From: Cryptomeria japonica
Taxonomy: Eukaryota; Streptophyta; Pinopsida; Cupressales; Cupressaceae
Length of the DNA: 64,000 bases
Assembly (NCBI RefSeq): GCF_030272615.1
Contig: NC_081410.1
Location: forward strand, 220,771,415-220,835,414
Direction of reading: 5' to 3'
Translations under genes and position numbers: made by a program
The notes under the pieces: generated by a model
Seen by the model: only the letters and a program-made list of their open reading frames with translations
Told to the model about the DNA's origin: nothing
Databases searched by the model: none
Shown here: positions 47,509 through 59,573 of the stretch, piece by piece
Position numbering within the stretch: position 1 is the stretch's first letter
How the letters are laid out: the number at the start of each line of letters is the position of its first letter

Positions 47509-50419
47509 TCAAGTCTCTGTCGGAGGGGCAGAAACCCGTAATCTGTCTCTCAAATTTTCAAATGATTCCTTAGATGGTGGTTTAGTGAATATATCTGCAA
47601 TCTGTTCTTTAGTGTTCACATAAACCAATTTGACTTCCTTTGCTTGTACCTTGTCTTTCAGAAAGTTATACTTTATTGAAATATGCTTAGTCTTAGAGTG
47701 AAATACCGGATTCTTAGACATGTCAATAGCTGCAGAGTTATCACAGTAGATAACTACTGGTTCACTACAATTTACCCTGATATCCTTCATCATTTGCTTC
47801 ATCCACAAGACTTGAGTGCAATTAGTTGCTGCTCCAACATACTCAGCTTCTACAGTAGATAAAGAAATGCATGACTGTTTTTTGCTGATCCATGAAACCA
47901 GTTTCTTTCCAAGAAAGGAAGCTGCACCAGAAGTGCTCTTCCTGTCATTAGTATCTCCTGCCCAATCTGAGTCAGTATATGCACATAAAGTGAAATCATC
48001 ATTTTTAGAATACCATAAACCATATTTTGTTGTTCTTTGCAAATACCGAAATATCCTCTTTACTGCACATTCATAATTTTCTTTAGGATTACTTTGATAT
48101 CTTGAAACAATACTTACTGCATTCATAATATCAGGTCTAGTCTGAGTCAGATATAACAGACCACCAATTATAGACTTATACCTTGTCGGATTTACCGGTG
48201 TAGAAGTATCCTTGATAGATAATTTCTCACTTGTCACCATAGGAGTACTTACCGGTTTGGAATTATCCATACCAAACTTCTTCAACAATTCCCTCATATA
48301 CTTAGTTTGACAGATAAAAATGCCTTTGTCAGTTTGAGTAATCTGTAAACCTAAGAAAAATTTCACCTCACCAATCATGGACATTTCAAATTCATTCTTC
48401 ATGTTGTTAGCAAATTCCATGCACAATTTATCTTCTCTTCCAAAAATGATATTATCAACAAATACTTCAATAATCAGAATATCATTATCAGTGATCTTAT
48501 AATATAGATTACTATCAGCACTGCCTTTAGTAAAACCAAGCTTCAAAAGATATTTATCCAACCTTTGCATACCAAGCTCTAGGAGCCTGTTTCAATCCAT
48601 ATAAAGCTTTCTTCAATCTGCAAACCATATCTTTATCATCTGTCAGTGAAAATCCATCAGGTTGCTCAATGTAAACTTCTTCCTCAAGCTCACCATTCAA
48701 AAATGCACATTTAACATCCATTTGATAAACCTTAGAGTTTTTGTAAGCTGCATAGGCAAGAAATAGTCTAACAACTTCAATTCTAGCTACAGGTGGAAAT
48801 GTTTCACCATAATCAATTCCTTCCATTTGAGAATATCCTTTACAAACCAATGTAGCCTTGTTCCTTACAACTTGACCATCCTCATTTAGTCTATTCTTAA
48901 AAACCCATTTAGTTTCAATAACATTCTTATTTTTAGGCCGGGGAACTAAAGACCAAGTCTCATTTTTCTCTATCTAATCTAATTCATCTTCCATTAGCTT
49001 TAACCAATGTTTATCCTTACAAGCTTCAATAGCAGTTGCCGGTTCAACTTGAGAAATAAGACATACCTCTTCATTTGCCAGTTTTCTTCTTGTCATAACT
49101 CCCTTGTTCCTATGTCCAATAATTTGATCTTCAGAATGATTTAATCTTACATACCTTGGTGTCTTTTGAACTTCAGGTTCACTACTTTGATCATCAGTCA
49201 GAGTTGAATTTTTTGATTGTGTCGGTGTAACTGTCTCAGCTTCCTGTACCGGTTGAGGCATTGCCGGTTCAGTTATGATCATTTCCACTGTCGGTTCCCT
49301 GTCATATGATATAGAATGATTTCTATAGTGTTCATCCACTTTCACATTAGCACTCTCCACAGTTTTCTGCAATCTTTAGTTATAACATCTATATGCTTTG
49401 CTCTGAATTGAATAACCAAGAAATATCCCTTCATCACATCTAGGATCAAAATTTCCAATTGAATCATCTCTTTTGACATAGCATTTACTTCCAAAAATTC
49501 TGAAATACTTAACGATAGGTGTATGTCCAAACCATAGTTCATAAGAGGTCTTGCCGGTTTCACCTTTGATGTGAACTCTGTTGAATGTGTAGACTGCTGT
49601 GCTCACTGCTTCTCTCTAGTAGATATGAGACAATTTGGCTTCCATTATCATAGATGTAGCTGCATCCAAAATGGTTCTGTTCTTTCTTTCCACTACTCCA
49701 TTTTGCTGAGGAGTCCTTGGTGCAGATAGCTGTCTCCTAATTCCATTTGTCTCACAATAACTGTTAAATTCATGAGAAGTGAACTCATCGCTATGATCTG
49801 ATCTTAGACATTTGATTTTCAAACCAGTTTTAGTTTCAACCTTCGCTTTAAAGATCTTGAATTTCTCAAAAGCTTCAAACTTCTCCCTTAGAAAAGTCAC
49901 CCACATCATTCTAGAATAGTCATCAATAATCAACATGAAATACTTATTACCTTGAAAGCTTCTAGTCCTTGCTGGACCACATAAGTCAGTGTGAATCAAA
50001 TCAAGTACATCATTAAATTTATCATGTATGCTCTTAAAAGAACTTCTAACTTGCTTACCCAATTGATATTCCTTATATACCGGATAATGAGGCTTCATAA
50101 TCTTAGGTATATCTCTAACTGCCTTAGTTGAACTGATCTTAACAATACAATCAAAATTAACATGACACAACCTCTTATGCCATAGCCAACTCTCATCAAT
50201 ATGAGCAATTAAACATGTCTTATTACCAGTGTTCAAGTGAAAGATATTACTTCCTGTCTGAATACCGGTTGCAATCTCCAAACCAGTCTTGTTAATGATT
50301 TTGCATTTTCTATCTTCAAACTGAAGTTGAAAACCCTTATCAACCAAATGACCAACACTCAAAAGATTATGCTTTAAACCTTCTACATAATAGACATTAT
50401 CAGTATTATGCTTTGCCAT
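47509..50419 (-). pseudogene. Element D pol: integrase, RT, RNase H
   Basis: Right to left: NTDNVYYVEGLKHNLLSVGH, the pre-integrase region, integrase core (LIHTDLCGPA, IIDDYSRMMWV, LRSDHSDEF, QQNGVVERKN; 50419-49616), a TAG at the Trp position of the IYWREAV motif (49615), and further stops near 49375 and 48972. RT has [35 protein letters not shown] and [15 protein letters not shown], but the catalytic box reads FVDNIIFG (second Asp is Asn). RNase H has CAYTDSDWAGD and QIADIFTKP-like IADIFTKPPS. About five disablements in all. Confidence 0.9.
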
Positions 50420-51021
50420 CCAAAAAAATAATACCTCTACCTTTGATCATACATGCCTTGTCATCTCCAAATCTGACTTGACCGCCATTGTATTCTTGCA
50501 GGGACAGAAATTTCCCTTTATCTCCAGTCATATGATGTGAGCATCCACTATCAATTACCCATTCATCCTTATCTTCAACTTTTGTTGCCAGGGCCTTTTC
50601 TTCATTTTTGATAGCCGGTTCCGGTTCATCTTCTTTCAAAGCATAGAACACCCATTCTTTTCCATTTTCAGATCCACTAGCAGAGTCTTTTGCCGGTTCA
50701 TCTCCAGAGTCATCAGTTACTCCTTCCTCATCTGCTATGTAGCATTGTTTACTTTTGTTGAATCTATATTTGTTCTGGTTAGGCTTAAAAGATTTCTTAA
50801 CTCTTTCCTCAAACCTTGCATTCCTTTTAGGGCATTTAGATGCAAAATGACCAATCTTATTACATGCAAAACATTTAAAAGGTGCTTTTCCTTCATACTT
50901 ATTTCCAGTTGGTCCTTTAGGTACTCTTCTAGCAAATAAGGCTTCAAGTTGCTCTTCATCTTCTTTCCTCATGTCTTCCAATTCTTTTGCATATAGGGCT
51001 TTCCAATCACTTTTGCCGGTA

Positions 51022-51055
<34 letters not shown>

Positions 51056-51728
51056 CATGAAAAGCAGGTTCAGACTTTACAGCTCCAGAAGATCCAAATT
51101 CTTCAAGCTCAAAAGCAGATAATTTCCCAATCAGAATGTCTCTGTTAACTGAAGTGTTTGCCATTGTTCTTAACTCATTAATTGCAGTTGCCTTCATCTT
51201 GTAAGCCGGTGGAAGGGTTCTCAAGACTTTGGAAACTATTTCATTTTCACTTAGAAATCCTCCACAACATTGAATTCCCATAACAATCTCATTTACTCTT
51301 TCCATAAACACAACAATTCTTTCATTATCTTCCATTTTCAAGTTTTCATATCTCACCCGGTAACCATCAAGTTTAGCGATTTTGACAGTAGGATCACCTT
51401 CATTCAAAGTTTGTAATTTGTCCCACATAACCTTAGCTGATGATTTATGAGCCAATCCCATGATCTGCTGATTAGTAAGTGCACACAAGAGGGCTTCTCT
51501 AGCTCTGCAATCATTTTCAATATTCTTATCCAAGTCTGCAGGAGCAGGATTGCTAGATGTCGGATCATAAAGTGTGTATTCTTTCTCAATGATCTCCCAA
51601 ATATCCTTGCCAAGACATCTAAGACGAGTCTCCATTTGAATTTTCCATATCCCATAATTTGTTCCATCAAGCTTAGGGATTTCTCTTCTGAAAATAGTTG
51701 CTGGTGGATTAGAAGTGTTAGTTGCCAT
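50406..51728 (-). CDS. Element D gag-protease ORF, intact 440 codons
   Basis: Begins MATNTSNPPATIF, then LDGTNYGIWKIQMETRLRCL (UBN2-type Copia gag), a run of Ser from a TCA microsatellite near residue 235, the nucleocapsid knuckle CFACNKIGHFASKC (all CCHC residues present), and the protease active site EWVIDSGCSHHMTG near the end. It ends early: compared with element C a single extra base near 50415 shifts the frame just before YNTDNV-like sequence and separates gag-protease from integrase. Gag would form the cytoplasmic particle. Confidence 0.88.
51023..51054 (+). repeat. (gat)n microsatellite in element D gag
   Basis: About eleven gatgat units coding for a serine run on the minus strand. 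Element C has no such run at this point of gag, though it has one at its N-terminus. Confidence 0.9.
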
Positions 51729-51773
51729 AGGATCTACCTCAAGCGGTTAAGCTTCTGCAAAAGAGGACCAAAG

Positions 51774-51786
51774 CTCTGCTACCAAT
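51774..51786 (-). other. Primer-binding site of element D
   Basis: The reverse strand reads ATTGGTAGCAGAGC directly after the 5' LTR, one base off the usual TGGTATCAGAGC. Confidence 0.8.
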
Positions 51787-52100
51787 TGTTAGGATAACCG
51801 GTGAACAACTGAGAGGGGGGGGGGGGGGGGGGGGTGAATCAGTTGTTAACAGATTATAACTTTTAATCCACAATACAACCTTAAACAAATAAGGTACTGG
51901 TAAAGCACATACAAATGCCGGTAGGAACAGATACCGGTAAACAATACAACTTAACAATTAACCAGATAATCAATGCAAAGCAACCATACCACATAACACC
52001 ACGATTTGTACGTGGAAAACCCGGAAAGGGAAAAACCACGGTGGGAAGCCTACCCACAGTCAGATGATACTTCTGCAGAAAGTATGTGTTACAATGAGGG
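51787..52100 (-). repeat. Element D 5' LTR, truncated to 314 bp
   Basis: Matches 45876-46187 with a handful of mostly transition differences, then stops at acaatgaggg. About 970 bp are missing. Its G-run is about 20 G against 14 in the 3' LTR. Confidence 0.88.
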
Positions 52101-53282
52101 ATAGCAGTATCAGATGTTTATTTGAGCTTCAACAGTTATGATGAGCGTAACACCCTTTTCTGGAGTGATTTCGGATGAGTTTTCCTATACTATTTTAGTA
52201 AGGCAATTTCGGGCACCAATTTAGCCTGTTGTCAATATTTCTATTTTTAGACATGTTGATGGGAGCAGCAGATATCATTGGCTCGATATTTGGTGTAGTT
52301 TAGTGTTTTTATTTTAAAACGATAAGTTAATATTTAATAAAGTTAAATTTAATATTTAACTCTATTGTTAGTACATTTTAAAATTAATACTATTTAAGCA
52401 CCAAGATTAAAGTGCAATGCAAATATTTAATAAAGGGGGCCTTTTGGAGACTTAAAGGCACTTTATGAAGTCTTTGATTTTATTTCAATATTGTAAAAAG
52501 GCTACTTGGGAGAGGCCTACCCCTTCCGGGAAAACATAAAAGAGAAAGTTGGAGATCATTTCTGATATGCTGAGTTTGATATTTCGGATATTGCTATTGC
52601 TCTTGGAGGAGATTGTTCTTCTCAAGTTTGTGAGGATGAAATCCCTTGCAAGTGACATTGTCCACGTTATTGAGAGATATAATCTACAAAATATCTTGGT
52701 GATTTCACACAAAGATCATAGCTAGGCATTATTGGAGTTTGATATCATCTTCTTCTTTAGTTCTCATAGCTTCAAAGTGTTGGATAATATTTGTTGTGAC
52801 TGATAAGGAGATTTGCAGAGGTTATTGTGTGTTTGCTGGTCCCTTTTTGCTATCCGTACTCTTCTATAGGCTGGTCGTACTTCTCTGTGGAGGGCCGTAC
52901 ACCTTGCTTGTTGAGGGGCTAGGGTTTGAGAGGCTATAAGTTTCTGTTTTTGAGGTGTTTGGACCTGCAATAACCTACTTTATCATCTGTGTGGATTTTA
53001 AAGAAGTCTATGAAGGTGGCATCTAGTTTGGGTGTGCCAGAGTGCAAATTTTATGAATAGTTCAAGTGATTTCAATGCCACATTTTTTGGGTATATTTGA
53101 AATAGATATGTAATGTTATGGATGATTTGGGTTGCTCTCACATTTGAAGAAATTTATATATTCAGATCAGAAATAAAATTTGGAATTTTCAGCTACATGT
53201 ATTTTTGAATATTGTCTTATTTTTGAGTTGTTTATTTGCTGCAAGTTACTTTATTATCTGCACTTTATTTGTCATCTCAAAA
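52101..53282 (+). repeat. Element E2 LTR, central part
   Basis: Reverse-complement match to 43490-42930 and 39830-39520, including the site of the gaatg insertion, which is empty here. No coding sequence; the ORF at 52739-52939 is not supported. Confidence 0.7.
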
Positions 53283-54503
53283 TGTGATGTCCCTATCCAA
53301 ATTATAATACAAACACAAGACTTTGTTAGCAATTAATGAAGAAGGAAGTATGCAATACACAGATAATGATCTCATCACAAAATAGTGTGCAGCGATAAAG
53401 TAACCACAAGGGTTTGGACAACAATTCACATCATGAGCGAGGCAGCAAGAGGAGCGACTCTTTTCAGCATAAAGACAATTAACTAAGTGACATCGATTAG
53501 GAAAAAAGAATGAGTAAGATGACGATTTTGGCTAAAGAATATGACTAGATGGCATGTATTTGTTAAGAGCCAAACATCAGTTTAGTGCGATTCTTTTAAG
53601 GGATGCAAATAGATGCTACGAGTTTTAACTCATGGGCAACAGGTCTAACACAAGATACTTGGCAAAAGCAGCGATTAAGTTTGTGACTCTATGTGGAAAA
53701 AAGGCAAAAGGCAATGATTACCATTAAGGAGGTCTTTGCAGATGATTAATGTGTATAAAAAGCAGCGATTAGTTATTGAAAAGACGCTTTAAAAGAGATA
53801 TCTATTCTAAAGGTTGTGTCTCTTAGTTGATATGGGGATATTATTAATAACCTAGTCGGAAGTTCTCAAGGGAAGGAGAGAAATAAGAAGGCATAGACAC
53901 ATGAGGAATTAAGGATACCAACCAGAGACAGCTCCATCACTGCACAGGCATGAATACGATATCAGGAATCTGAAACAGAATTCAAGATATCATTTGGAAT
54001 TTGTATTAGATCATCAAAAATACGTGGTAGTCAAAGATCAGGAACAACGATAATCTAGATATATCTATACAGTCAGATCAACATAAACTCTCTTATTCAG
54101 ATAAATATAATATATACAGATCAGCAGTTGCATTGCACACATAGTCTGAATCATTCAGGATATAAGGTTCATATAATTGACATTGGTTTGATGAGGGCAA
54201 TATCCATAAATAACATTACTACTGCATTCAAATCAGGGAATTATATCTTATTGTCTAAGATAGAACATCTACGAGTTAGTGTAGAAAGGTAGCAGACAGT
54301 TGCATTGAACAATTTCTTCATTATATAATTCATTAAACTAAGGGCATTAATACTACATGATAAAGAACAGATATTTACATTTGTACATCATATTCAATAC
54401 ATACATTTCTATCAAATAAAAGAATCATATGCAGCAATAAGCCTCTTATAAGAAATTAGACAAGCCCTAAACATTTTAATAAGGGGAATAAGGGGACATT
54501 ACA
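53283..54503. mobile_element. Solo LTR H with perfect caaaa duplication
   Basis: 1,221 bp, tgtgatgtccc to ggggacattaca, flanked by caaaa (53278-53282 and 54504-54508). The E1 LTR shows the empty site. No ORF of note. Confidence 0.78.
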
Positions 54504-54562
54504 CAAAACCATTGAAAAACACATTCAAAAAATAAAGGCAAATAGGGCAGCATAATACAATT

Positions 54563-57250
54563 TGATAGAGGATTTTGGCATGCAGTGGAATCTGAGATAG
54601 GTTCCAAACCTATTATTAGTACTCTTTATCTCCATCTTAAAAGGCACAAGGAGGAAATAGAGAAAGCAATCAAAGATCTTTTGGATATGGGATACATTAG
54701 ACCAAGCTCTAGTCCCTTTGCTTCTTCTGTTGTCTTGGTTAAGAAGGATGGCACGATGATGACGTGCATTGATTATAGAGCCCTTGACAAGAAGACAATC
54801 AAGAATTGGTACTCCATTTCTAGAATCAATGAGATGGATGAGCCTCATGGAGAAATATACTTCTCCAAGATTGATCTCAAATCAAAGTACCATTAGATAA
54901 GCATACAAGAGGAGGATGTTCACAACACAACTTTCAAGTGCCATTTTGGGTACTATGAGTTTCTGTTCATGTCCCTTGGCTTGACAAATGCACTTGCTAT
55001 TGTTCGGTCTTGTATAAATTAGGGGTTCATCAATCAAGGAAATGTGTGCTAGTATTGTTTGATGACATTCTTATCTACAACAAGACTTGAGAAGATCACT
55101 TGAGGCATTTAGTTGAGGTACTTGGCATTCTTGAATAATAGTCTTTCTTCACCAAGTCATCCAAGTAATGGGTTTGAGATGATGAAAATTTTGTACTTGG
55201 GGCGTATCATTAGTGCCCAAGGTGCCCAAGTGGATCATTAAAAAATACAAGCAATCTTAGAGTGGCATCCTCCAAACCTTGACATAGTTGAGAGTATTTT
55301 TTGGTCTTTGTAGTTACTACTAGAGGTTTGGTAGGGGTTTCTCATGATTGTCAGTATCATTGACAGATTTAACAAAGAAGGAAGCCATTATATGGACAAA
55401 TTCAACTTCTAAGTTTTTGACAAACTCAAGTAGGCAACGAGTTCATGGCCTATGTTAGTTGCTCTAGATTTCTCACCTTCCTTTGTATTAGACTCTGATG
55501 CTTAAGGAGAAGGGATTGTCGTAGTATATATACAGAATGGACATCCCATAGCATCTGAGAGTCAAAAGCTCAAAGAGATAGAGAAAGGATCCTTAATCTG
55601 TGATAAGGAGATTTGGCTATCATGCATGCCTGGTCAAATTTAGGCATTATTTAGTTGGTAGCAGATTTATGGTTAAGACTAACTACAACTTGAAATTCTT
55701 CCTTAGCCAGAAAGAAATTGAATGACAAATAGCAAAAATGGGTGACTAAACTTTAGGCTTATGATTTTGATTCAGAGTATGTTAAGGGTAAGAACAATGT
55801 TGTAGTTGATGCCCTATCTACAAAACCAACTTTATTCTTTATGTTTGATATCTTTTTTGATTGGAAAGTGATTATAATAAAAGAGTATGCAAAAACCACA
55901 TTTTTACTGAGGTCCTTGAGGGAAAATTACAAGATGATGGGTATAAGGTAGCAATTGATCTCATCATTTACAAGGATAGAGTCTTATCTCATCCCAGAAT
56001 CAAAGCTGAGGAATAAAGTCTTGAGAGCGATTTATGAGACACCCTTGGCATGCCACCCAGTATACTTCAAGACTTGCAAGAAAATTAGGGAGAGATTTTC
56101 TTGTAGAGGACTCAAGGGAGATTTCTTCAAACACATCAAAGCGTGTGTTACCTACCACTAAATTAAAACAGAGTGGGTGTTTCCAATAGGTATACTATAG
56201 CCCTTTTTGATCCCTAATAAACAATGGGAGGGCATTTCTATGGACTGCATCAATGGCCTTTCAAGGGTTCAAGGTAAGGATTGCATATTTGTTGTAGTAG
56301 ATAGACTCGCTAAATATGCTAATTTCTTTGCAATATCTTTTGAGTACAAAAGTCCAAGACATCACAAGTAGCTTGATTGTGTTTTAGAGAAGTATTTAGA
56401 CTTAATGGGTTGCCTAAGAACATAGTTAGTAACAGAGATAGCAAGTTCCTTAGTTTGTTTTTGAAAGAGCTTTTTCATTTGGTAGGAACCAAATTCATAC
56501 CTAGTAACAGTCATGACCTTCAAACGAATGGGAAAACAAAGATTGTGAATAAGTGATTAAGAGGGATTTGAGAAATTATGTATCAAGGAAACAAAAAACA
56601 TGGATCAATGAACTTTATCTAGGGGAGCATTGCTACAATAATTCACATCATATGCCCATTGGTATAACTCCATTTAGGGCTTTATATATTCTAACACTTT
56701 AAATTTTGTTGATTTGGTTATCATAGCCAGTAGAGTGCTAGGAGCTAGAGAATTGGTCAAGCAAAGCCAAGAAAATTAGTAGTCACTCAAAGATAATCTC
56801 CAATAAGCACAAAATCTATAGGTGTATGCAGATTAGAATTGCATTGAGCAGACTTTTGAGGTTGGAGCCGGAGGCATGGTTTATTGAGGTTACAAACCAT
56901 ATAAATAGTCTTCTTTCAAAATAAGTGGACTTGAGAAGCTCAAGCATCTCTTCTACGAGCCATACAATATTAGGCAAAGGATTGGGGAGGTTGTTTATGT
57001 GCTCTAGTTGCTAGAACACTTTAGCATTCATAACATATTTCATGTTTTGTGTCTCAAAAGGGCACTTGGGCAGCACATCACTCCATCGGCAAAGTTTCCT
57101 CCGCTGGATGATGAAGCTAAGTTGATCTTGGTCCCAAAAGGCCATCATTGATACCTAAGAGAAGAGTTTGAGGAACAAGAGAACAACATAATAATTGGTG
57201 CATTAGAAAAACCTCATTGCAATTGCTTGAGGCTAATTGATTCTAAGAAA
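54563..57250 (+). pseudogene. Element F pol: RT, RNase H, integrase, chromodomain-like tail
   Basis: RT begins VESEIGSKPIISTLYLHLKR, then GYIRPSSSPFASSVVLVKKD and MTCIDYRALDKKTIKN (54585-54896), the Gypsy RT fingers; the palm follows in broken frames with LFDDILIYNKT near 55050. The end of RNase H reads YDFDSEYVKGKNNVVVDALS (about 55770-55830). The integrase zinc region at 56020-56160 has LRAIYETPLACHPVYFKT, and the core near 56240-56340 has DCINGLSRVQGKDCIFVVVD then RLAKYANF. A chromodomain-like tail follows near 57000-57240 (HFSIHNIFHVLCLKRALGQ). Numerous stops and frameshifts. Confidence 0.85.
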
Positions 57251-57255
57251 GGTAG

Positions 57256-58325
57256 TGTCATGTCCCCTTTTCAAAATTACAATAATTGGGAGATTTGTAG
57301 CCTATTTCTTTGCTTCCCTTAGGCTAAGGGATAAAGTTAGGGAAAAACCTATCAATAATAATATTTTAAGTTAATCCTAGTAACTTAATTTTAGAACATT
57401 ATAAAATAACAACTTAAATAGTATTATTATAAAGTGAACCATCTAAATGAGACATAATAAGGCCTAACGTAATATTTTTTTTAAAAGTATCTCAAGTGGA
57501 CACTTTTTGGAAGGAATTTTTTTTGTTCTTTTTTTTGGTGGGGGGGGGGGAAGAGAATTCAAATTAAAAGAGGCCAAAATTTATAGAAGGAAAAGAATTG
57601 CTCAAAGGAAAGTATGGATTGTTTATTAAAATCGAACCTTTTTTCAGAGCTTGAGTGCTTTTGTTTATTTTCTCACCCAAGGATGAAGACAAAACCCTCT
57701 TGTTTTTCAGTCTAGATTGGAGGACAAAAAACCCTTTTGTTTTTTAGTCTAGGTTGGAGGATGAAAACCCTTTTGTTCTTTTGAGGTGATTTCATTCAGG
57801 AATCACATTTGTGCTAAAAGATCACAATTTATTTCTAGTTTCAGTTTGTTACAGTGCTGCTACAATAACAATTTAGTGACGTTACAAGGCCTTTACAGTA
57901 CCTGTCATTGTGAGGAGTATTTATAACAGCAGTTTGTATCAACAATTATTATATTTAGAACAGCAGTTTGTATTGGCAATTATCGTTTGTTTTTGCAAGT
58001 CTATTTTACCCTGGTCACAACTACTACAGTCTTGTAAGTTGAAACTTGGTGTTACTTGTTTATCTAGGTGATTTTGAATCACAAATGCAGAAGGGTTGGC
58101 TGTATGCAGCTATTTACATTAGTATTAAGTATTTAGTTAATACCAGTCTGTTGTTTTGTTAGTGAGTTGCACATTGCAATATTAATATTGGTTATGCAAG
58201 AAGTTTGATCATTGATATTAGTATACATCTGGCGCTGGTTAGTATTGCAATATTACCTTGGTAATGCTTAGAAAGGAATACAATAAAAATTCAAGAGTTA
58301 ATAAAAATATCAGAAGGGACATTAC
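57256..58325 (+). repeat. Element F 3' LTR
   Basis: 1,070 bp, tgtcatgtcccc to gggacattaca, preceded by an A/G-rich tract (aagaaaggtag). It contains a poly-G run at 57540-57550 and a short tandem repeat of ttggaggacaaaaaaccctttt (about 57690-57790). Confidence 0.8.
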
Positions 58326-58983
58326 ACAAGGACCTGGTCATCTTGGACAAGGCATTTGATGAACATGACTGCAGGCAAATTGAATGTGAGCTATGATGCT
58401 GGAGCTTCAACATCATGATATATAGCACCTTAGTGGATTTTAGCCCCATACTTTTTATCTTAGTGGATTGTAGCCTTATACTTTTTACTCTATTTTTTAT
58501 GTAATTTTTAATTCATTTGTAGGTTTGAATTTCAAACTTAGAGACAAAGAATGACTGTATTATGCATTGTAATCGGCAACCTCAAAATTAATGAACAAAA
58601 TTGATTTATCATGTTTTACTCTCTTAGTTTGTTTCATTTTCTGTCTCTATGCAATTAATGTAGTGTAAATTAATTCCTATATTTATGAAAATTTCAGCAT
58701 TTTTTAATTCCCCACTTTTTCCCTGATTTGATCCTGATTAATTGAATTACAATTATACTTTTGGTTTTCTGAGTCAAAGATTGTTGCTGTTATGAGTAAT
58801 ATATTACACAATTTCCCTTATGAGATATGGAAGGAGTTCATAATGTAGCCAAACCATAGAAAGATGATTGATGAAATATTTTGAGTGTTTTTTAGATTTA
58901 AAGTGTGCTAAATTGCTTTTGCATACAGGCTTTTGTTTCCAGTAGTGCTTATCAATTGATTTAATATTCTTGCACTGCCGCAG
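58326..58983. other. Intron sequence upstream of exon 2
   Basis: AT-rich and repeat-free as far as can be seen. It ends in a plausible branch/acceptor region, ttgatttaatattcttgcactgccgcag. Confidence 0.5.
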
Positions 58984-59168
58984 GGTTCCACCATCTATAC
59001 GGGATTCTGTTTTCAAATTCAAGTAGATTCAGAGGACCCAGAATGCCTGAATCAGAAATTGCTTATGACTTATCCAAAGTCTTTGGTTCTGTTTTGGCAA
59101 CAGTTATCAGTGTCGGATTGGTTACAGTTAACACTTCATTAAATGTTGCTTTTGCAGAAGCCAATGAT
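58984..59168 (+). CDS. Host gene exon 2: membrane or lumen-signal segment
   Basis: Acceptor TGCCGCAG, then one open frame reading FHHLYGILFSNSSRFRG and MPESEIAYDLSKVFGS followed by a hydrophobic stretch VLATVISVGLVTVNTSLNV and AFAEAND (residues 48-108 of the predicted protein). The other two frames have stops. The hydrophobic stretch (about residues 79-104) followed by AFA-E could be a membrane span or a thylakoid-lumen-type signal. Donor gatgtatgc at 59169. The exon ends in phase 0, which suits exon 3. No transposon homology was noticed, which supports a host gene. Confidence 0.6.
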
Positions 59169-59399
59169 GTATGCTAGCAGATCTTCCAAAATTTTAACAT
59201 TATGTTTTATAGGCTTCATGGTTTCAGTAATTTTTTATTTTCAAGTAAACATTATTCCTGATGTTTAGTTTCCATTGCTACACTCTTTCTACATCCTTTC
59301 CTTCTGAACAAGGGTTGTCATTGTGTGTTATTTATTTGAATATGGTTCTTCTCCACATATCTAAGGAACTTATGCTCATATTGTTTCTTGACTGCATAG

Positions 59400-59573
59400 A
59401 ATGAGAACCAAATCTCAGGGACCACAGATGCAATATCCTTTTCAGAAGAAAATAATGAGGATATAGAAAAAGTTGTTCGACAAGTGCGAGAAAGAGTACA
59501 AGAGAATTTACAGAAATCTAATACTAAAGGGGGCCTTCTTCCTTCCTTTACAGTTGCTGCTAAAGGTCAACAG
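59400..59573 (+). CDS. Host gene exon 3: acidic/basic helical segment
   Basis: Acceptor ctgcatag, then 58 open codons: NENQISGTTDAISFSEENNE, DIEKVVRQVRERVQENLQKS and NTKGGLLPSFTVAAKGQQ (residues 109-166), with a donor cag|gtggat at 59574. A charged helix (DIEKVV-RQVRERV) is followed by a non-helical GGLLPSFTV linker. The intron between exons 2 and 3 is 231 bp. The protein family was not recognised, and the gene must continue beyond this exon. Confidence 0.6.

Larger units (their letters stand above)
45876..52100 (-). mobile_element. Copia LTR retrotransposon D
   Basis: 3' LTR (45876-47163), polypurine tract, pol, gag, primer-binding site and a 5' LTR cut at 52100. It is clearly related to element C, with the same protein layout and about the same untranslated regions, but is less decayed. 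Inserted in E2 at the end of the hairpin array. Confidence 0.9.
45207..54559 (+). mobile_element. E2: solo LTR of element E, containing Copia D and solo LTR H
   Basis: Left edge tgtaatatcccc (45207) and right edge gggcagcataataca (54559) match the two ends of the E1 LTR in opposite orientation, with no interior. Flanking bases (atacg, atttg) are not duplicated, and part of element F is missing at the site. Confidence 0.65.
43718..58325 (+). mobile_element. Ty3/Gypsy element F, split by E2
   Basis: 5' LTR from 43718 (tgttatgtcc), gag from 44420, RT from about 54563, RNase H, integrase, chromodomain-like tail and 3' LTR 57256-58325. Between gag and RT lies the E2 block (45207-54559). The protease region and part of the 5' LTR are missing. 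Flanks ttagg and caagg share only three of five bases. Confidence 0.8.
35631..58983 (+). other. Predicted intron 1 of host gene, about 23.35 kb
   Basis: The donor is GCT|GTATGT at 35631 and the acceptor TGCCGCAG| at 58983. The interval holds a LINE fragment, an LTR at 37109, Gypsy E1, Gypsy F with E2, Copia D and solo LTR H. Very long, LTR-filled introns are known from conifers. Confidence 0.55.
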
